A DNA stretch of 64,000 nt from Streptomyces sp. NBC_01235 (GTDB lineage Bacteria > Actinomycetota > Actinomycetes > Streptomycetales > Streptomycetaceae). The position numbers and the translations under genes are program-made. The notes under the pieces are model-generated. The model saw nothing but the letters and a program-made list of their open reading frames with translations. It searched no databases and was not told where the DNA came from. How positions within the stretch are numbered: the first letter of the stretch is position 1; every line of letters starts with the position of its first letter. This document shows positions 20,597 to 29,689 of this stretch, one piece after another. The DNA lies in the NCBI RefSeq assembly GCF_035989285.1, contig NZ_CP108513.1, forward strand, positions 7,626,001 through 7,690,000. The letters run 5' to 3'.

Positions 20597-21451
20597 TCAC
20601 AGGTCCTGTATGCGGTGGTGGATGAAGTCGCGTGACGCGGTGGTGGCCAGGGCGCAGGATTCCATGCGGTCGAGTACGGCCCGGTACTTGTCCAACTGGG
20701 CCTCTGCGTCGAGGAATTCGCAGGCACCGTGGTGTGAGTCCAGCTGAACCGTGTCGAGTTGGCGGAGCGGACCTTCCACGAAGTCGAAGGACTGGCCCGT
20801 GGTCGGGAAGTCGTCCGTGTCGAAGGGGATGACGCGGACGGTGACGTGCGGAAGTTCGGTCATGTCGAGCAGGTGTTTCAGTTGGCCGCGTGTGACGACG
20901 GGGCCGCCGAAGCCCATGCGTAGCGCCGCCTCGTGAATGATCGCCGTGTACGGGGGCGGGTTCTCCTTGTGCAGGACACCCTGGCGCTTCATGCGGTGGG
21001 TGAGGCGGTGCTCGATCTCGTACGGCCGCATGGGCGGGACCACGGCCTGGAACAGGGCTCGGGCGTGGTCGGTGGTCTGGAGCAGTGCCGGGATGTGGAG
21101 GAGGAGTGCCACGCGGAGTGCGGTGGCGTGGTGCTCCAGTTCGGCCAGGTCGACGAGTGCGACGGGGACGTGTTCGCGGTACTCCTCCCACCAGCCGCGA
21201 GTGCGTCGGCCCGTCATCGCGGCGAGGGCGTCGACGAGCCGCTCGTCGGAGCAGTCGTAGGCGTGGGCCATGGAGCGGATGCGGTCGGCGCTGACTGGCG
21301 TGCGCCCCGTCTCGATCATGCTGATGCGCGCCTGGTTGACGCCGAGCAGTTGGGCGGCGCCGGTGGTGGTGAGCCCGGTGCGCTCGCGGAGTTTGCGCAG
21401 TTCCGCGCCCAGCCTCCGCTGACGGAGCGTGGGGCTGTTGGTGGGCGGCAC
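20597..21451 (-). CDS. XRE-family regulator with DUF5753 domain (WhiJ-like)
   Basis: 284 residues. N-terminal helix-turn-helix at about 10-65 (LRKLRERTGLTTTGAAQLLG, then ISMIETGRTPVSADRI). A DUF5753 domain fills about 90-280 (YEIEHRLTHRMKRQGVLHKE, IPFDTDDFPTTGQSFDF, CEFLDAEAQLDKYRAVLDRM). The stop overlaps or abuts the DUF397 start, indicating one transcript. The divergent ATPase at 21708 completes the usual trio. A perfect GTTAGA-N4-TCTAAC inverted repeat in the divergent region is a candidate operator. Confidence 0.93.
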   Translation of the reverse strand: MPPTNSPTLRQRRLGAELRKLRERTGLTTTGAAQLLGVNQARISMIETGRTPVSADRIRSMAHAYDCSDERLVDALAAMTGRRTRGWWEEYREHVPVALVDLAELEHHATALRVALLLHIPALLQTTDHARALFQAVVPPMRPYEIEHRLTHRMKRQGVLHKENPPPYTAIIHEAALRMGFGGPVVTRGQLKHLLDMTELPHVTVRVIPFDTDDFPTTGQSFDFVEGPLRQLDTVQLDSHHGACEFLDAEAQLDKYRAVLDRMESCALATTASRDFIHHRIQDL

Positions 21452-21527
21452 GGAGTCTCCTTCCTTGCCGCAACGCGGCGCTCCGGTCCCTCACACGAGT
21501 GAAGGTTGGAGGTTTACTGTCGATTTA

Positions 21528-21543
21528 GTTAGAGCTATCTAAC
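21528..21543. promoter_or_regulatory. Inverted repeat GTTAGA-N4-TCTAAC, candidate XRE operator
   Basis: Perfect 6-bp arms around GCTA in an unusually A/T-rich patch, 77 bp upstream of the XRE gene and 165 bp upstream of the divergent ATPase gene. Position and symmetry suit autoregulation by the XRE protein. Confidence 0.55.
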
Positions 21544-21707
21544 CATCTGCCCTACGGTGGTCACGTACCCGCTCAACACCCCGCACCCATAAGCCGGAAG
21601 CGCACCGACCAGGCAATGCCACCGCACGGCGCGGACGTGAGCGAGTCGTCCAAGTTCCCTTCCTCTGCCTCATCTCCTTCCCCCTCCTCTTCCTCCCGGA
21701 GGTCCTG

Positions 21708-22166
21708 ATGGTCACCGTAGCCTCGCCCGACACTTGGGTGTACGCCCTCCGTCTGCCGCATGACCCCAGAGCCGCACGTGTCGCACGTATGACCGTAAGA
21801 GCGGCACTCGGCGGGCACGGCATGCGTGAAGTGCTCGATGCTGTCGAACTGTTGACGAGCGAGTTGGTCACCAACGCGTACCTGCACACCAAGGGTCCCG
21901 CCTCGCTCCGGCTCACCGCCCTCGGCGACGGGCGGCTCAGGGTCGGCGTCTGGGACAGTCATCCGTACATCCCCGCGCCGTTCGCCAAGCCTCCTGGGGA
22001 CCGTCTTCCGCCCGTCCCGGTCGGCGGCGAGAGCGGGCGCGGGTTGTACCTGGTGCAGGAGTACGCGGACTGGTGGGGCGGCTGGCCGCTCGGGCGGGGT
22101 GCCGGGAAGCTGTTGTGGTTCGAGGTGAGTGGGCGGCGGGGTGCCGTGGTGCGGGCGGGCTTGTAG
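21708..22166 (+). CDS. Anti-sigma-like ATP-binding protein (HATPase_c_2)
   Basis: 152 residues from ATG 21708 (GGAGG 6 bp upstream). GHKL fold motifs: N-box ELVTNAYLHT near residue 52, G1 VWDSHPYIP near 83, G2 GESGRGLYLVQEYAD near 105. Such short RsbW/SpoIIAB-like ATPases may act as serine kinases or switch proteins. It is encoded divergently from the XRE/DUF397 pair, a conserved Streptomyces arrangement linked to development. Confidence 0.9.
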   Translation: MVTVASPDTWVYALRLPHDPRAARVARMTVRAALGGHGMREVLDAVELLTSELVTNAYLHTKGPASLRLTALGDGRLRVGVWDSHPYIPAPFAKPPGDRLPPVPVGGESGRGLYLVQEYADWWGGWPLGRGAGKLLWFEVSGRRGAVVRAGL

Positions 22167-22218
22167 GTGCGGCGGAGGGCAGCAGTCGAGGTGTGGTGCG
22201 TGGCAGTACGGTCGAAGC

Positions 22219-22377
22219 GTGGACGCAGAATCGAGTCAGCCCGAAGACGTACCGCTCCGGGCGCGCGAATACCGACTCATGGGGGACCTGGATGTCCCGG
22301 ACCTCGACCTCCCCGCCGCCACGGATGAGCAGATCAGTGCCGCTCTGCGCGGTATGGGAGGCGGCCTCGATGACTAG
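22219..22377 (+). CDS. Small unknown protein, 52 aa
   Basis: From GTG 22219: an acidic peptide with LRAREYRLMGDLDVPDLDLP and DEQISAALRGMGGG. No RBS of good quality. It lies 52 bp after the ATPase gene on the same strand and could be cotranscribed. Composition is protein-like, but nothing further supports it. Confidence 0.4.
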   Translation: MDAESSQPEDVPLRAREYRLMGDLDVPDLDLPAATDEQISAALRGMGGGLDD

Positions 22378-22406
22378 CGTGCCGGTCGTCATCGCCATTC
22401 GGCCGG

Positions 22407-22928
22407 TCAGTCCTCGGCGACCTCTTCGCACAACCCCCGCAGCACCACCCCGCACCGACGCGCGTACGCCTGCTGCAAGCCCCGGGCCGCCGGCCCGCCT
22501 GCCCTCGTGTACCACTTCGCGGCGCGGCTGAACGCCGATACCGTCAGCCAGACCGTGCCGTCTCCCGTGCGGTCGACCACGAAGGACTCCTCGCCGCACT
22601 CGGGGTGGCCGGAGAGGGTGCCGTACGCCCAGCCGGCGCGGCGGTGTTCCTCCACCGTCCAGACCACGCGGCAGGGGGCCTTGATGAGTCCGGCCAGGGT
22701 GATCGTGACGTCGACGTCCGGGGCCGCGCGTTCCGCGGAGGCGTCGAGGCCCATGCCCAGTGCGCGGTGCATCTCCCACGTCATGACCGCTTCCGCGGCG
22801 CGGCGGAAGACCTCGTGGCCCTCGCCGAGGCGGGTGCGGACGTGGAGGGGGTGGAAGCCCGGCGGGCAGAAGCCGGGGTGGTCGCGGGTCGCGCCGACGT
22901 CGTCGTAGGTGAAGTCGTTGGGAGGCAT
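22407..22928 (-). CDS. DUF1990 family protein
   Basis: 173 residues from ATG 22928. It opens FTYDDVGATRDHPGFCPPGF and continues VRTRLGEGHEVFRRAAEAVM and WAYGTLSGHPECGEESFVVD, matching DUF1990 (a START-like or lipocalin-like small-molecule fold, function unknown). Soluble, no signal peptide. The family is about 160-190 residues, so the gene is full length. It stands alone; a terminator hairpin lies between it and the protease gene upstream. Confidence 0.85.
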   Translation of the reverse strand: MPPNDFTYDDVGATRDHPGFCPPGFHPLHVRTRLGEGHEVFRRAAEAVMTWEMHRALGMGLDASAERAAPDVDVTITLAGLIKAPCRVVWTVEEHRRAGWAYGTLSGHPECGEESFVVDRTGDGTVWLTVSAFSRAAKWYTRAGGPAARGLQQAYARRCGVVLRGLCEEVAED

Positions 22929-22942
22929 GGGAGCCAAGAGTA

Positions 22943-22981
22943 GGGCGGCACCCGGGGATGCCTTCCTCCCGGGTGCCGCCC
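22943..22981 (-). terminator. Terminator after M4 protease 1
   Basis: Perfect 14-bp arms GGGCGGCACCCGGG (22943-22956) and CCCGGGTGCCGCCC (22968-22981), 20 bp after the protease stop. Confidence 0.85.
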
Positions 22982-23000
22982 TGTCTCGACTACTGGAGAA

Positions 23001-24674
23001 CTAGGAGACGTTGACCGCCGACCAGGCCGCCGCCACCGCCTTGTACTCGGTGCTGCTGGTGCCGCCGTACAGCGCCGAGGCCGCGCTCAGCGTCCCCGTA
23101 CGCGCCGACTTGTAGTTCGTCGTCGACGTGAAGTACGTCGTCAGCGCCTTGTACCAGATCTGCAGCGCCTTGGCGCGGCCGATGCCGGTGACCGTGGAGC
23201 CGTTGGACGTCGGCGAGTTGTAGGTCACGCCGTTGATCGTCTTCGAACCGCTGCCCTCCGAGAGGAGGTAGAAGAAGTGGTTCGCGACGCCCGACGAGTA
23301 GTGGACGTCCTTGTTGCCGACGGTGGAGGACCAGGAGTCCGCCGAGCCGCCGTCCTTGCTGGGCTTGTCCATGTAGCGCAGCGGGGTGCCGTCGCCGTTG
23401 ATGTCGATCTTCTCGCCGATGAGGTAGTCGCCGACATCGGACGAGTTGCCCGCGTAGAACTCCACGCCGGTGCCGAAGATGTCCGAGGTGGCCTCGTTCA
23501 GGCCGCCGGACTCGCCCGAGTAGTTCAGGCCCGCGGTGTTGGCGGTGACGCCGTGGCTCATCTCGTGGCCGGCCACGTCCAGCGAGGTCAGCGGGTGGGT
23601 GTTGCTGTCACCGTCGCCGTAGGTCATGCAGAAGCAGTCGTCGTCCCAGAAGGCGTTGACGTACGAGCTGCCGTAGTGGACGCGCGAGTAGGCGCCGACA
23701 CCGTCGTTCTTGATGCCGCTGCGGCCGAAGGTGGACTTGTAGAAGTCCCAGGTCTCCTGCGCGCCGTAGGCGGCGTCGGCGGCCGCGGTCTGGTCGGTGG
23801 TGGAGCTGGAGGCCGCGCCGGTGCCCCACGTGTTGTCCGCGTCGGTGAACAGCGTGCCGGTGCCGGAGCTGGAGGTGTGCTTCAGGTTGTACGTCTTGTG
23901 GCCTCCGCGCGAGGCGTCGGTCAGCTGGTACGTCGAGCCCGACAGGGTGGTGGTGAGGCTGACGTTGCCCGAGTACAGCGTCTTGCCGGTGCCGGTCGCG
24001 TTCTCGACGCCCTGGTACTCGTACAGCTTCTTGCCGGTGGCCGCGTCGGTGATGACGTGCAGCTTGCTCGGGGTGCCGTCGTCCTGGAGGCCGCCGACGA
24101 CGGTCTCGTAGGCGAGGACGGGCGTGCCGTTCGCCGCCCAGATCACCTTGCGGGGGGCCTGGTCGGCGGCGGTGGACTCCGAGCCCGCGGCCTTGGCGGC
24201 GGTCAGCGCCTGCTTCTCGGCCTTGGCGGTGGCGACCTTCGGGGTCAGCGTGGCCACCTTGATGGTGGCCGTGTTGGCCTTGGTGACACCCTTGGCCGCG
24301 CCGGCGGCGGACTCGTGGACGACCAGGTCGCCGCCGAGGACCGGCAGGCCCGCGTAGGTGCGCTCGTAGCGGGTGTGGACCGTGCCGTCGGCGTCCTTCA
24401 CGACGTCCTTGACGACCAGCTTCTCCTTGGCGCCGAGGCCTATCGACTGGGCGGTCTCGGGCGCGTCGGCCTGCTGCTGCTTGAGCAGCGTCGTGCGGGC
24501 CGCGGCCGACAGCTGGACCGGAGCGGCCAGCGGGACCGACTTGGCGGTCGACTCGACCGGGACCTGGGCGGCAGCGGTACCGGCGGTCAGGCCGGTGGTG
24601 ACCAGGGCTCCGGCCGCGACGGCGGTCGCAATGGCCAGAGTGGTGCGCTTGTGACGCGCGTAGAGGGAGGTCAC
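23001..24674 (-). CDS. Secreted M4 (thermolysin-like) zinc metalloprotease
   Basis: 557 residues from GTG 24674 (AAGGAG 6 bp upstream). Signal peptide ends near TAGTAAAQ. An FTP/PepSY propeptide spans about 50-210 (VVKDADGTVHTRYERTYAGL, then VLAYETVVGG). The mature protease has zinc ligands HEMSH and the downstream Glu in GGLNEATSDIFG, and the late catalytic His in DVHYSSGVANHFFYLLSEG. There is no C-terminal extra domain. It is one of a tandem pair with the P-domain-bearing paralogue just upstream; the pair probably arose by duplication. Confidence 0.95.
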   Translation of the reverse strand: MTSLYARHKRTTLAIATAVAAGALVTTGLTAGTAAAQVPVESTAKSVPLAAPVQLSAAARTTLLKQQQADAPETAQSIGLGAKEKLVVKDVVKDADGTVHTRYERTYAGLPVLGGDLVVHESAAGAAKGVTKANTATIKVATLTPKVATAKAEKQALTAAKAAGSESTAADQAPRKVIWAANGTPVLAYETVVGGLQDDGTPSKLHVITDAATGKKLYEYQGVENATGTGKTLYSGNVSLTTTLSGSTYQLTDASRGGHKTYNLKHTSSSGTGTLFTDADNTWGTGAASSSTTDQTAAADAAYGAQETWDFYKSTFGRSGIKNDGVGAYSRVHYGSSYVNAFWDDDCFCMTYGDGDSNTHPLTSLDVAGHEMSHGVTANTAGLNYSGESGGLNEATSDIFGTGVEFYAGNSSDVGDYLIGEKIDINGDGTPLRYMDKPSKDGGSADSWSSTVGNKDVHYSSGVANHFFYLLSEGSGSKTINGVTYNSPTSNGSTVTGIGRAKALQIWYKALTTYFTSTTNYKSARTGTLSAASALYGGTSSTEYKAVAAAWSAVNVS

Positions 24675-24902
24675 ACAAGCTCCTTGGGTGTGGGGGGTCC
24701 GGGCGGCGTGGGGCGGCCGTCCGTGACGGGTGTGAAGTTGTGCGGCGGGTGAAGGAAGACTGGCATCAAGGCGCGTACATGTCAGGACCCCGAAGTGATG
24801 TTGGCCGAAAATCGTCTGTCTGGTGAACGTTGCTGGAATGTAAACGGACTTGACCTGGGTAATGGGCCAACAGGGCGTCGGTAAGGGGCCGGTAAAATGG
24901 GG

Positions 24903-24940
24903 GCGCCGTCCCGGGAGGAGCCGAGCCTCCGGGACGGCGT
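24903..24940 (-). terminator. Terminator after M4 protease 2
   Basis: GCGCCGTCCCGG (24903-24914) pairs with CCGGGACGGCGT (24929-24940), one G-T pair at the base, 51 bp after the stop at 24992. The remaining 230 bp up to the protease 1 start are A/T-richer than the surroundings and must hold its promoter; no clear hexamers identified. Confidence 0.75.
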
Positions 24941-24991
24941 CCTGTGCGCTGTCTTTCGGGTGGCTGTGCGTGGCCCGTGCGGGCCCGAGGC

Positions 24992-27043
24992 CTACGGGAA
25001 GGTCAGCTTCCAGCTGTTGATGTAGCCGGTGTCCTGGGCCGCGTTGTCCTGGACCTTCAACTGCCAGGTCCCGTTGGCGACTTCGGACGAGGCGTTCACG
25101 GTGTACGTGGTGTTCAGGTTGTCCGTGCTTCCGCCGGTGCCGTACGCCTTCAGCGTGTACGCCGTGCCGTCGGGGGCGACCAGCTGCACCTGAAGGTCAC
25201 CGATGTAGGTGTGGACGATGTCGACCGAGACCGACAGGTTCGACGGGGCGTTGCCCGTCCGCCCGGAGACGGTGACCGACGAGGTGACCGCCGCACCGTT
25301 GTCCGGAATCGATACGTCGGCGGTGTTCTCGAACGAGGTGCCGCCACCACCGCCGCCGCCGGAGCGGGCGCCGACCGCGACGCCGGCCCACGCGTCCTGC
25401 ACCGCCTTGTACTCGGTGGAGGTGGTGCCGTACAGCTCACCGGCCGCCGCCAGCGTGCCGGTGCGGGCCGCCGCGTAGTTGGTGGTCGAGGTGAACTTCG
25501 TGCTGAGCGCGCGGAACCAGATCTTCTCCGCCTTGTCGCGGCCGATGCCGGTGACAGCAAGGCCGTCCGCGGTCGGCGAGTTGTAGCTGACGCCGTTGAT
25601 GACCTTGGCGCCGCTGCCCTCGCTCAGCAGGTAGAAGAAGTGGTTCGCCGGGCCCGACGAGTAGTGCACGTCGACCGACCCGATGCCCGAGTACCAACTG
25701 TCCTTCGACGAGCCGTCCTTGCTCGGCTTGTCCATGTAACGCAGCGGCGTGCCGTCGCCGTTGATGTCGATCTCCTCGCCGATGAGGTAGTCACCGACGT
25801 CCGAGGAGTTCTGGGCGTAGAACTCGACCGAGGTGCCGAAGATGTCCGAGGTGGCCTCGTTGAGGCCGCCGGACTCGCCGCTGTAGTTGAGGCCCGCGGT
25901 GTTGGCGGTGACGCCGTGCGTCATCTCATGGCCGGCCACGTCGATGGCGGTGAGCGGGTGGGTGTTGCCCGAGCCGTCTCCGTACGTCATGCAGAAGCAG
26001 CTGTCCTGCCAGAACGCGTTGACGTAGTTGTTGCCGTAGTGGACGCGTGAGTACGCGCCGACGCCGTCGCCCTTGATGCCGGAGCGACCGTGCACGTTCT
26101 TGTAGTAGTCCCACGTGAGGGCAGCGCCGTAGTGCGCGTCGGCGGCCGCGGTCTCCGCGTTGGACGCGGCTCCGGTGCCCCAGATGTCGTCCGCGCCGGA
26201 GAAGAGCGTGCCGGTGCCGGAGGTGCCCTTGTTGAGGTTGTACGTCTTGTGCCCGCCGCGCGCCGCGTCGGTCAGGTTGTACGTCGACCCCGACTGCGTG
26301 GTGCCCAGGGTGACCTGGCCGCTGTACATCGTGTTGCCGGTGCCGGTCTCGACGCCCTGGTACTCGTAGAGCTTCGCGCCCGTGGCCGCGTCGGTGACGA
26401 CGTGCAGCTCGTTCGGGGTGCCGTCCTCCTGGAGACCGCCGACGACCGTCTCGTACGCCAGGACCGGCGTGCCGTTCGCCGCCCAGATCACCTTGCGTGG
26501 CGCCCGGTCGGTGTCCGCCTTCTCGGCGCCGGCGGCCGTGGCGAGGCTCAGCGCCTGCTTCTCCGCCTTGGCCGCGCTGAACGTGGGGGAGAGCGAGGCG
26601 ACCTTGATGGTGGCCCGGGTGGCCTTGGTGACGCCCTCGGTGGCGCCGGACTTCGCCGTGTCGACGACCAGGTCGCCGCCGAGGACCGGGAGGCCGGCGT
26701 AGGTGCGCTCGTAGCGGGTGTGCAGGGTGCCGTCGGCGTCCTTGACGACGTCACGGACGACGAGCGCCTCCTTGGCGCCCAGGCCCAGCTCCTTGGCGGT
26801 CGCCGTCTTGCCGGCGTCCGCCTCGCGTATCAGCGCGGCGCGCTGGGCGGGGGTGAGGCGCACCGACTCGGCGCCCGGGTTGGCCCGGCCCGCCGCTTGC
26901 GGTGCCTTCTCCGGGGCAGCGGTCGCGGCGCCGGACTGCACGGCGGCGGCGATGAGCGCGGAGACGCCGACGAGGGCGACGGCCGCGGCGCGGCGGGGGG
27001 TGGTGTGGGGGGTGCGTCTGCGAGAGGAACTGCTGCTCAACAC
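24992..27043 (-). CDS. Secreted M4 metalloprotease with C-terminal P-domain
   Basis: 683 residues from GTG 27043 (AAGGAG 4-5 bp upstream). Signal peptide, FTP/PepSY propeptide (about 60-210), then an M4 catalytic domain with HEMTH and GGLNEATSDIFG and the late His in DVHYSSGPANHFFYLLSEG. After a Gly-rich linker (GARSGGGGGGG) comes a proprotein-convertase P-domain of about 110 residues (VSIPDNGAAVTSSVTVSGRT, IGDLQVQLVAPDGTAYTL, WQLKVQDNAAQDTGYINSW). P-domains assist folding or substrate binding. The catalytic parts of this and the 23001 protein are close paralogues; only this one has the extra domain. Confidence 0.95.
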   Translation of the reverse strand: MLSSSSSRRRTPHTTPRRAAAVALVGVSALIAAAVQSGAATAAPEKAPQAAGRANPGAESVRLTPAQRAALIREADAGKTATAKELGLGAKEALVVRDVVKDADGTLHTRYERTYAGLPVLGGDLVVDTAKSGATEGVTKATRATIKVASLSPTFSAAKAEKQALSLATAAGAEKADTDRAPRKVIWAANGTPVLAYETVVGGLQEDGTPNELHVVTDAATGAKLYEYQGVETGTGNTMYSGQVTLGTTQSGSTYNLTDAARGGHKTYNLNKGTSGTGTLFSGADDIWGTGAASNAETAAADAHYGAALTWDYYKNVHGRSGIKGDGVGAYSRVHYGNNYVNAFWQDSCFCMTYGDGSGNTHPLTAIDVAGHEMTHGVTANTAGLNYSGESGGLNEATSDIFGTSVEFYAQNSSDVGDYLIGEEIDINGDGTPLRYMDKPSKDGSSKDSWYSGIGSVDVHYSSGPANHFFYLLSEGSGAKVINGVSYNSPTADGLAVTGIGRDKAEKIWFRALSTKFTSTTNYAAARTGTLAAAGELYGTTSTEYKAVQDAWAGVAVGARSGGGGGGGTSFENTADVSIPDNGAAVTSSVTVSGRTGNAPSNLSVSVDIVHTYIGDLQVQLVAPDGTAYTLKAYGTGGSTDNLNTTYTVNASSEVANGTWQLKVQDNAAQDTGYINSWKLTFP

Positions 27044-27433
27044 TGACTCCTTCTGCGCGGCCGCGGGTCACGCGGCCAGGGGAGACCCGACGGCGGGTGA
27101 GCCGTACGGGCACGACAAAGGCGGTACGCAGAACAAAGGCGGTACGTGGAGCGTGCACATGGAGCGGGTGTAGCTGTGGGGTTGCTGTGAAGTAGCAGTG
27201 GGAAGAGTGGCAGTGGATTGCGCTGTCTGTCAGGAGCGCGTCAGGAAGTTGGCCGGAAACGGTTCGTTGTCCGGTCTGTTGCGTTCGATATCCGGCGACT
27301 TGCGGAATCGCCGCCACGGGCACGACCCGCCGTCCGTATGCCACGATGACGGTCGACGCGTCGGACGCATCGCGAGCGTCGGATGCATCGAATGCGGCGG
27401 ACGCATCGAGGGCGGAAGGGCAGGAGTCCGGAC
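27044..27433. other. 390-bp divergent intergenic region with DAS-type short repeats
   Basis: Holds the promoters of protease 2 and the 27434 gene. Three imperfect copies of CGGAYGCATCG lie at 27360-27410 close to the right-hand gene. No other structure noted. Confidence 0.4.
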
Positions 27434-27871
27434 GTGTTCGCCATGATTCTCGGCTGGGTCTTCTGGGCCGCAGGCGCCTACCACGCGGCCTCGGTCACCC
27501 CGCACATCTGGCGCGATCCCGAGCGGGCCCGCGCGACGGCGGCGGCCCTGACCGGCTTCCCCTTCGGGACGGAGGTCCGCCGGGGGCTGGTCCGGGGCGC
27601 CGTCCTGAACACCGCCGACATGGTCCTGTTCGGCAGCGGCCTGCTGTGCGGCGCGCTGTGGCAGCGCCGGGGAGCGCCCGACGACGGGGTCCTGTTCTGG
27701 GGCTTCATGGGCTGCACGGGACTGCTCCTCGTGTCCGTCGCGCTGGGCCTGGCGATCATCTGGTTCAACGTGCCGAAACGGTTGGTCCCGCCCCACATGC
27801 GCGACGAACCCGGACTCGTTACCGGGAGGCTGCGCGCGGCGCGCGACCGCCGAGCGCGCCGCCGCCGTTGA
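27434..27871 (+). CDS. Small membrane protein of unknown function
   Basis: 145 residues from GTG 27434, preferred because CAGGAG lies 7 bp upstream and the protein then starts with a membrane helix (MILGWVFWAAGAYHAASVTP). Two further helices follow (LNTADMVLFGSGLLCGAL and LFWGFMGCTGLLLVSVALGL), then a basic tail (RRARRRR). DUF4345/DUF6463-like layout is possible but not certain. It converges on the ABC cluster. Confidence 0.65.
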   Translation: MFAMILGWVFWAAGAYHAASVTPHIWRDPERARATAAALTGFPFGTEVRRGLVRGAVLNTADMVLFGSGLLCGALWQRRGAPDDGVLFWGFMGCTGLLLVSVALGLAIIWFNVPKRLVPPHMRDEPGLVTGRLRAARDRRARRRR

Positions 27872-27913
27872 CCGACGGCGCGGGGCGGGAGGGGAGGGAA
27901 GCGGCCCCGTCTC

Positions 27914-29689
27914 CTATTCGGAGACGGTTCGTTCCCCGTGCCACGTCCGCCACAGTGCCGCGTACGCGCCGTCCGCCGTCACCAGGGCCTCGTGGGTGCC
28001 GAGTTCGGTGAGGCGGCCGTCCTCCATCACGGCGACCCGGTCCGCGTCGTGCGCGGTGTGCAGGCGGTGGGCGATGGCGATGACCGTACGGCCTCGCAGG
28101 ACGGCGGCCAGGGCGCGCTCGGTGTGCCGGGCGGTCGTCGGGTCCAGCAGGGCCGTCGCCTCGTCCAGGATCAGCGTGTGCGGGTCGGCCAGCACCACCC
28201 GGGCCAGGGCGAGTTGCTGGGCCTGCGAGCCGTCCGTACGGCAACCGCCCCCGCCCAGCCGGGCGTCGAGGCCGCCGGGCAGCTCCCGCACCCAGTCGGC
28301 GGCGCCGACAGCGGCCAGCGCCGCCCACAACTCCTCGTCACTCGCGGCCGGTTCGGCGATCAGCAGATTGTCGCGGACCGTGCCGAGGAAGACGTGGTGT
28401 TCCTGGGTGACCAGGACGACCTGCCGGCGCAGCGTCTCGGGCGCCAGGTCCGCGACCGGCACCCCGCCCACCGTCACCGTGCCCGCGCTCGGCGCGTCCA
28501 CGCCCGCGAGCAGCCGGCTCAGCGTCGTCTTGCCCGCGCCGGACGGGCCGACGACCGCGAGCCGCTCCCCGGGGCGCACCGTCAGGTCGACACCGCGCAG
28601 CACCTCGCCGCCGCGCTCGTAGGCGTACCGCACGCCCGTCACGTCGATCCGGTCGTCCGCCGGGACGGGCGCCGCGCCGTCCGCCTCGGCGCGCGGCGCC
28701 CGCGCCAGGCCCTCCACCCGGGCGAACGAGGCGCCGCTGCTCTGCAGTTGCTCGACACGCACCAGGATCTGGTCGAGGGGCTCGGTGAACTGCCGCAGGT
28801 ACAGCGCGGCGGCCACCACCGCGCCCAGGCTCATCGCCCCTCGCGCGTGCAGCACGCCGCCCACCAGCAGCGCGCCCGCCACCGGAAGCGAGTACGACAC
28901 CTCCACCGCCGGGAAGAACACCGTGCGCAGGTGGAGCGTGCGGAAGCGGGTGAGCCGCGAGATCTCCAGGGCGTCCCGGCTCGCCGCCGTCCGCCGCTCC
29001 TGGAGCCGGAACGCCTCGACCGTCCGCGCCCCGGACGCCGTCGACGCGACGATCTCGGCGACCTCCGAGGAGGCCGCTCCCTCCGCGAGGTAGGCCGTGC
29101 GCGCCCGCCGCAGATACCAGCGCAGCGCGAACCAGATCGGGGTCAGCCCGAGCACCCCGACCGCACCGAGCAGCGGATCGATCACGAACACCGCGCCGAG
29201 CGTGATCAACGCCTGGACCGTGTGCACCAGCAAGTCGGGCCCGGCGTCCCGCAACGTCGTGCCCACGGCCGCCACGTCGGCGGTGCCGCGCGTGGTCAGA
29301 TCGCCGGTCCCGGCCCGCTCCACGACCGACGCGGGCAGGGCCAGCGCCCGGCCGACGAACTCCTCCCGCACCCGTGCGAGCGTCCGCTCGCCGAAGCGGT
29401 GCCCCGCGTACCGGGCCCAGCGCGCCAGCAGCAACTGCGCCGCCGCGCAGACCAGGATGGCCGCCGCCAGCCGGTCCACGGCCCCGGTTCCGTGCCCGGC
29501 CCGCACCTCGTCGATGATCCGCCCCAGCAGCCACGGCCCGGCGAGACCGGCCCCGGCGGCGAGCACGTTCAGGGTGAGGGTGCCGGTGAAGGCGCGCCCG
29601 TCGGCCTGTACGAGGCGGGTTGCCGCCCGGCGTACGTCGGTGGCCTCGGCGACCGGCAGTCGCCCGGAGGTTGTGTCGGTCACCGTCAT
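27914..29689 (-). CDS. Half-ABC exporter; canonical Walker motifs, degenerate signature
   Basis: 591 residues from ATG 29689 (GAGGAGG 7 bp upstream). N-terminal ABC transmembrane domain about 40-320, NBD about 345-591. Walker A is GPSGAGKTT, the Q-loop VTQEHH and Walker B LILDEATALLD with the catalytic Glu, H-loop IAIAHRLH. The signature, normally LSGGQ, reads TDGSQ. Its operon neighbour (29853-31607) shows the opposite pattern, so the two should form a heterodimer with one competent ATP site. Substrate unknown; peptides, lipids or drugs are typical. Confidence 0.9.
   Translation of the reverse strand: MTVTDTTSGRLPVAEATDVRRAATRLVQADGRAFTGTLTLNVLAAGAGLAGPWLLGRIIDEVRAGHGTGAVDRLAAAILVCAAAQLLLARWARYAGHRFGERTLARVREEFVGRALALPASVVERAGTGDLTTRGTADVAAVGTTLRDAGPDLLVHTVQALITLGAVFVIDPLLGAVGVLGLTPIWFALRWYLRRARTAYLAEGAASSEVAEIVASTASGARTVEAFRLQERRTAASRDALEISRLTRFRTLHLRTVFFPAVEVSYSLPVAGALLVGGVLHARGAMSLGAVVAAALYLRQFTEPLDQILVRVEQLQSSGASFARVEGLARAPRAEADGAAPVPADDRIDVTGVRYAYERGGEVLRGVDLTVRPGERLAVVGPSGAGKTTLSRLLAGVDAPSAGTVTVGGVPVADLAPETLRRQVVLVTQEHHVFLGTVRDNLLIAEPAASDEELWAALAAVGAADWVRELPGGLDARLGGGGCRTDGSQAQQLALARVVLADPHTLILDEATALLDPTTARHTERALAAVLRGRTVIAIAHRLHTAHDADRVAVMEDGRLTELGTHEALVTADGAYAALWRTWHGERTVSE

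Noticed and set aside
23277..24752. 491-codon plus-strand frame opposite protease 1
   Set aside because: Val/Gly/Arg-rich antisense of an M4 gene with clear HEXXH motifs; long shadows are expected at this GC content.
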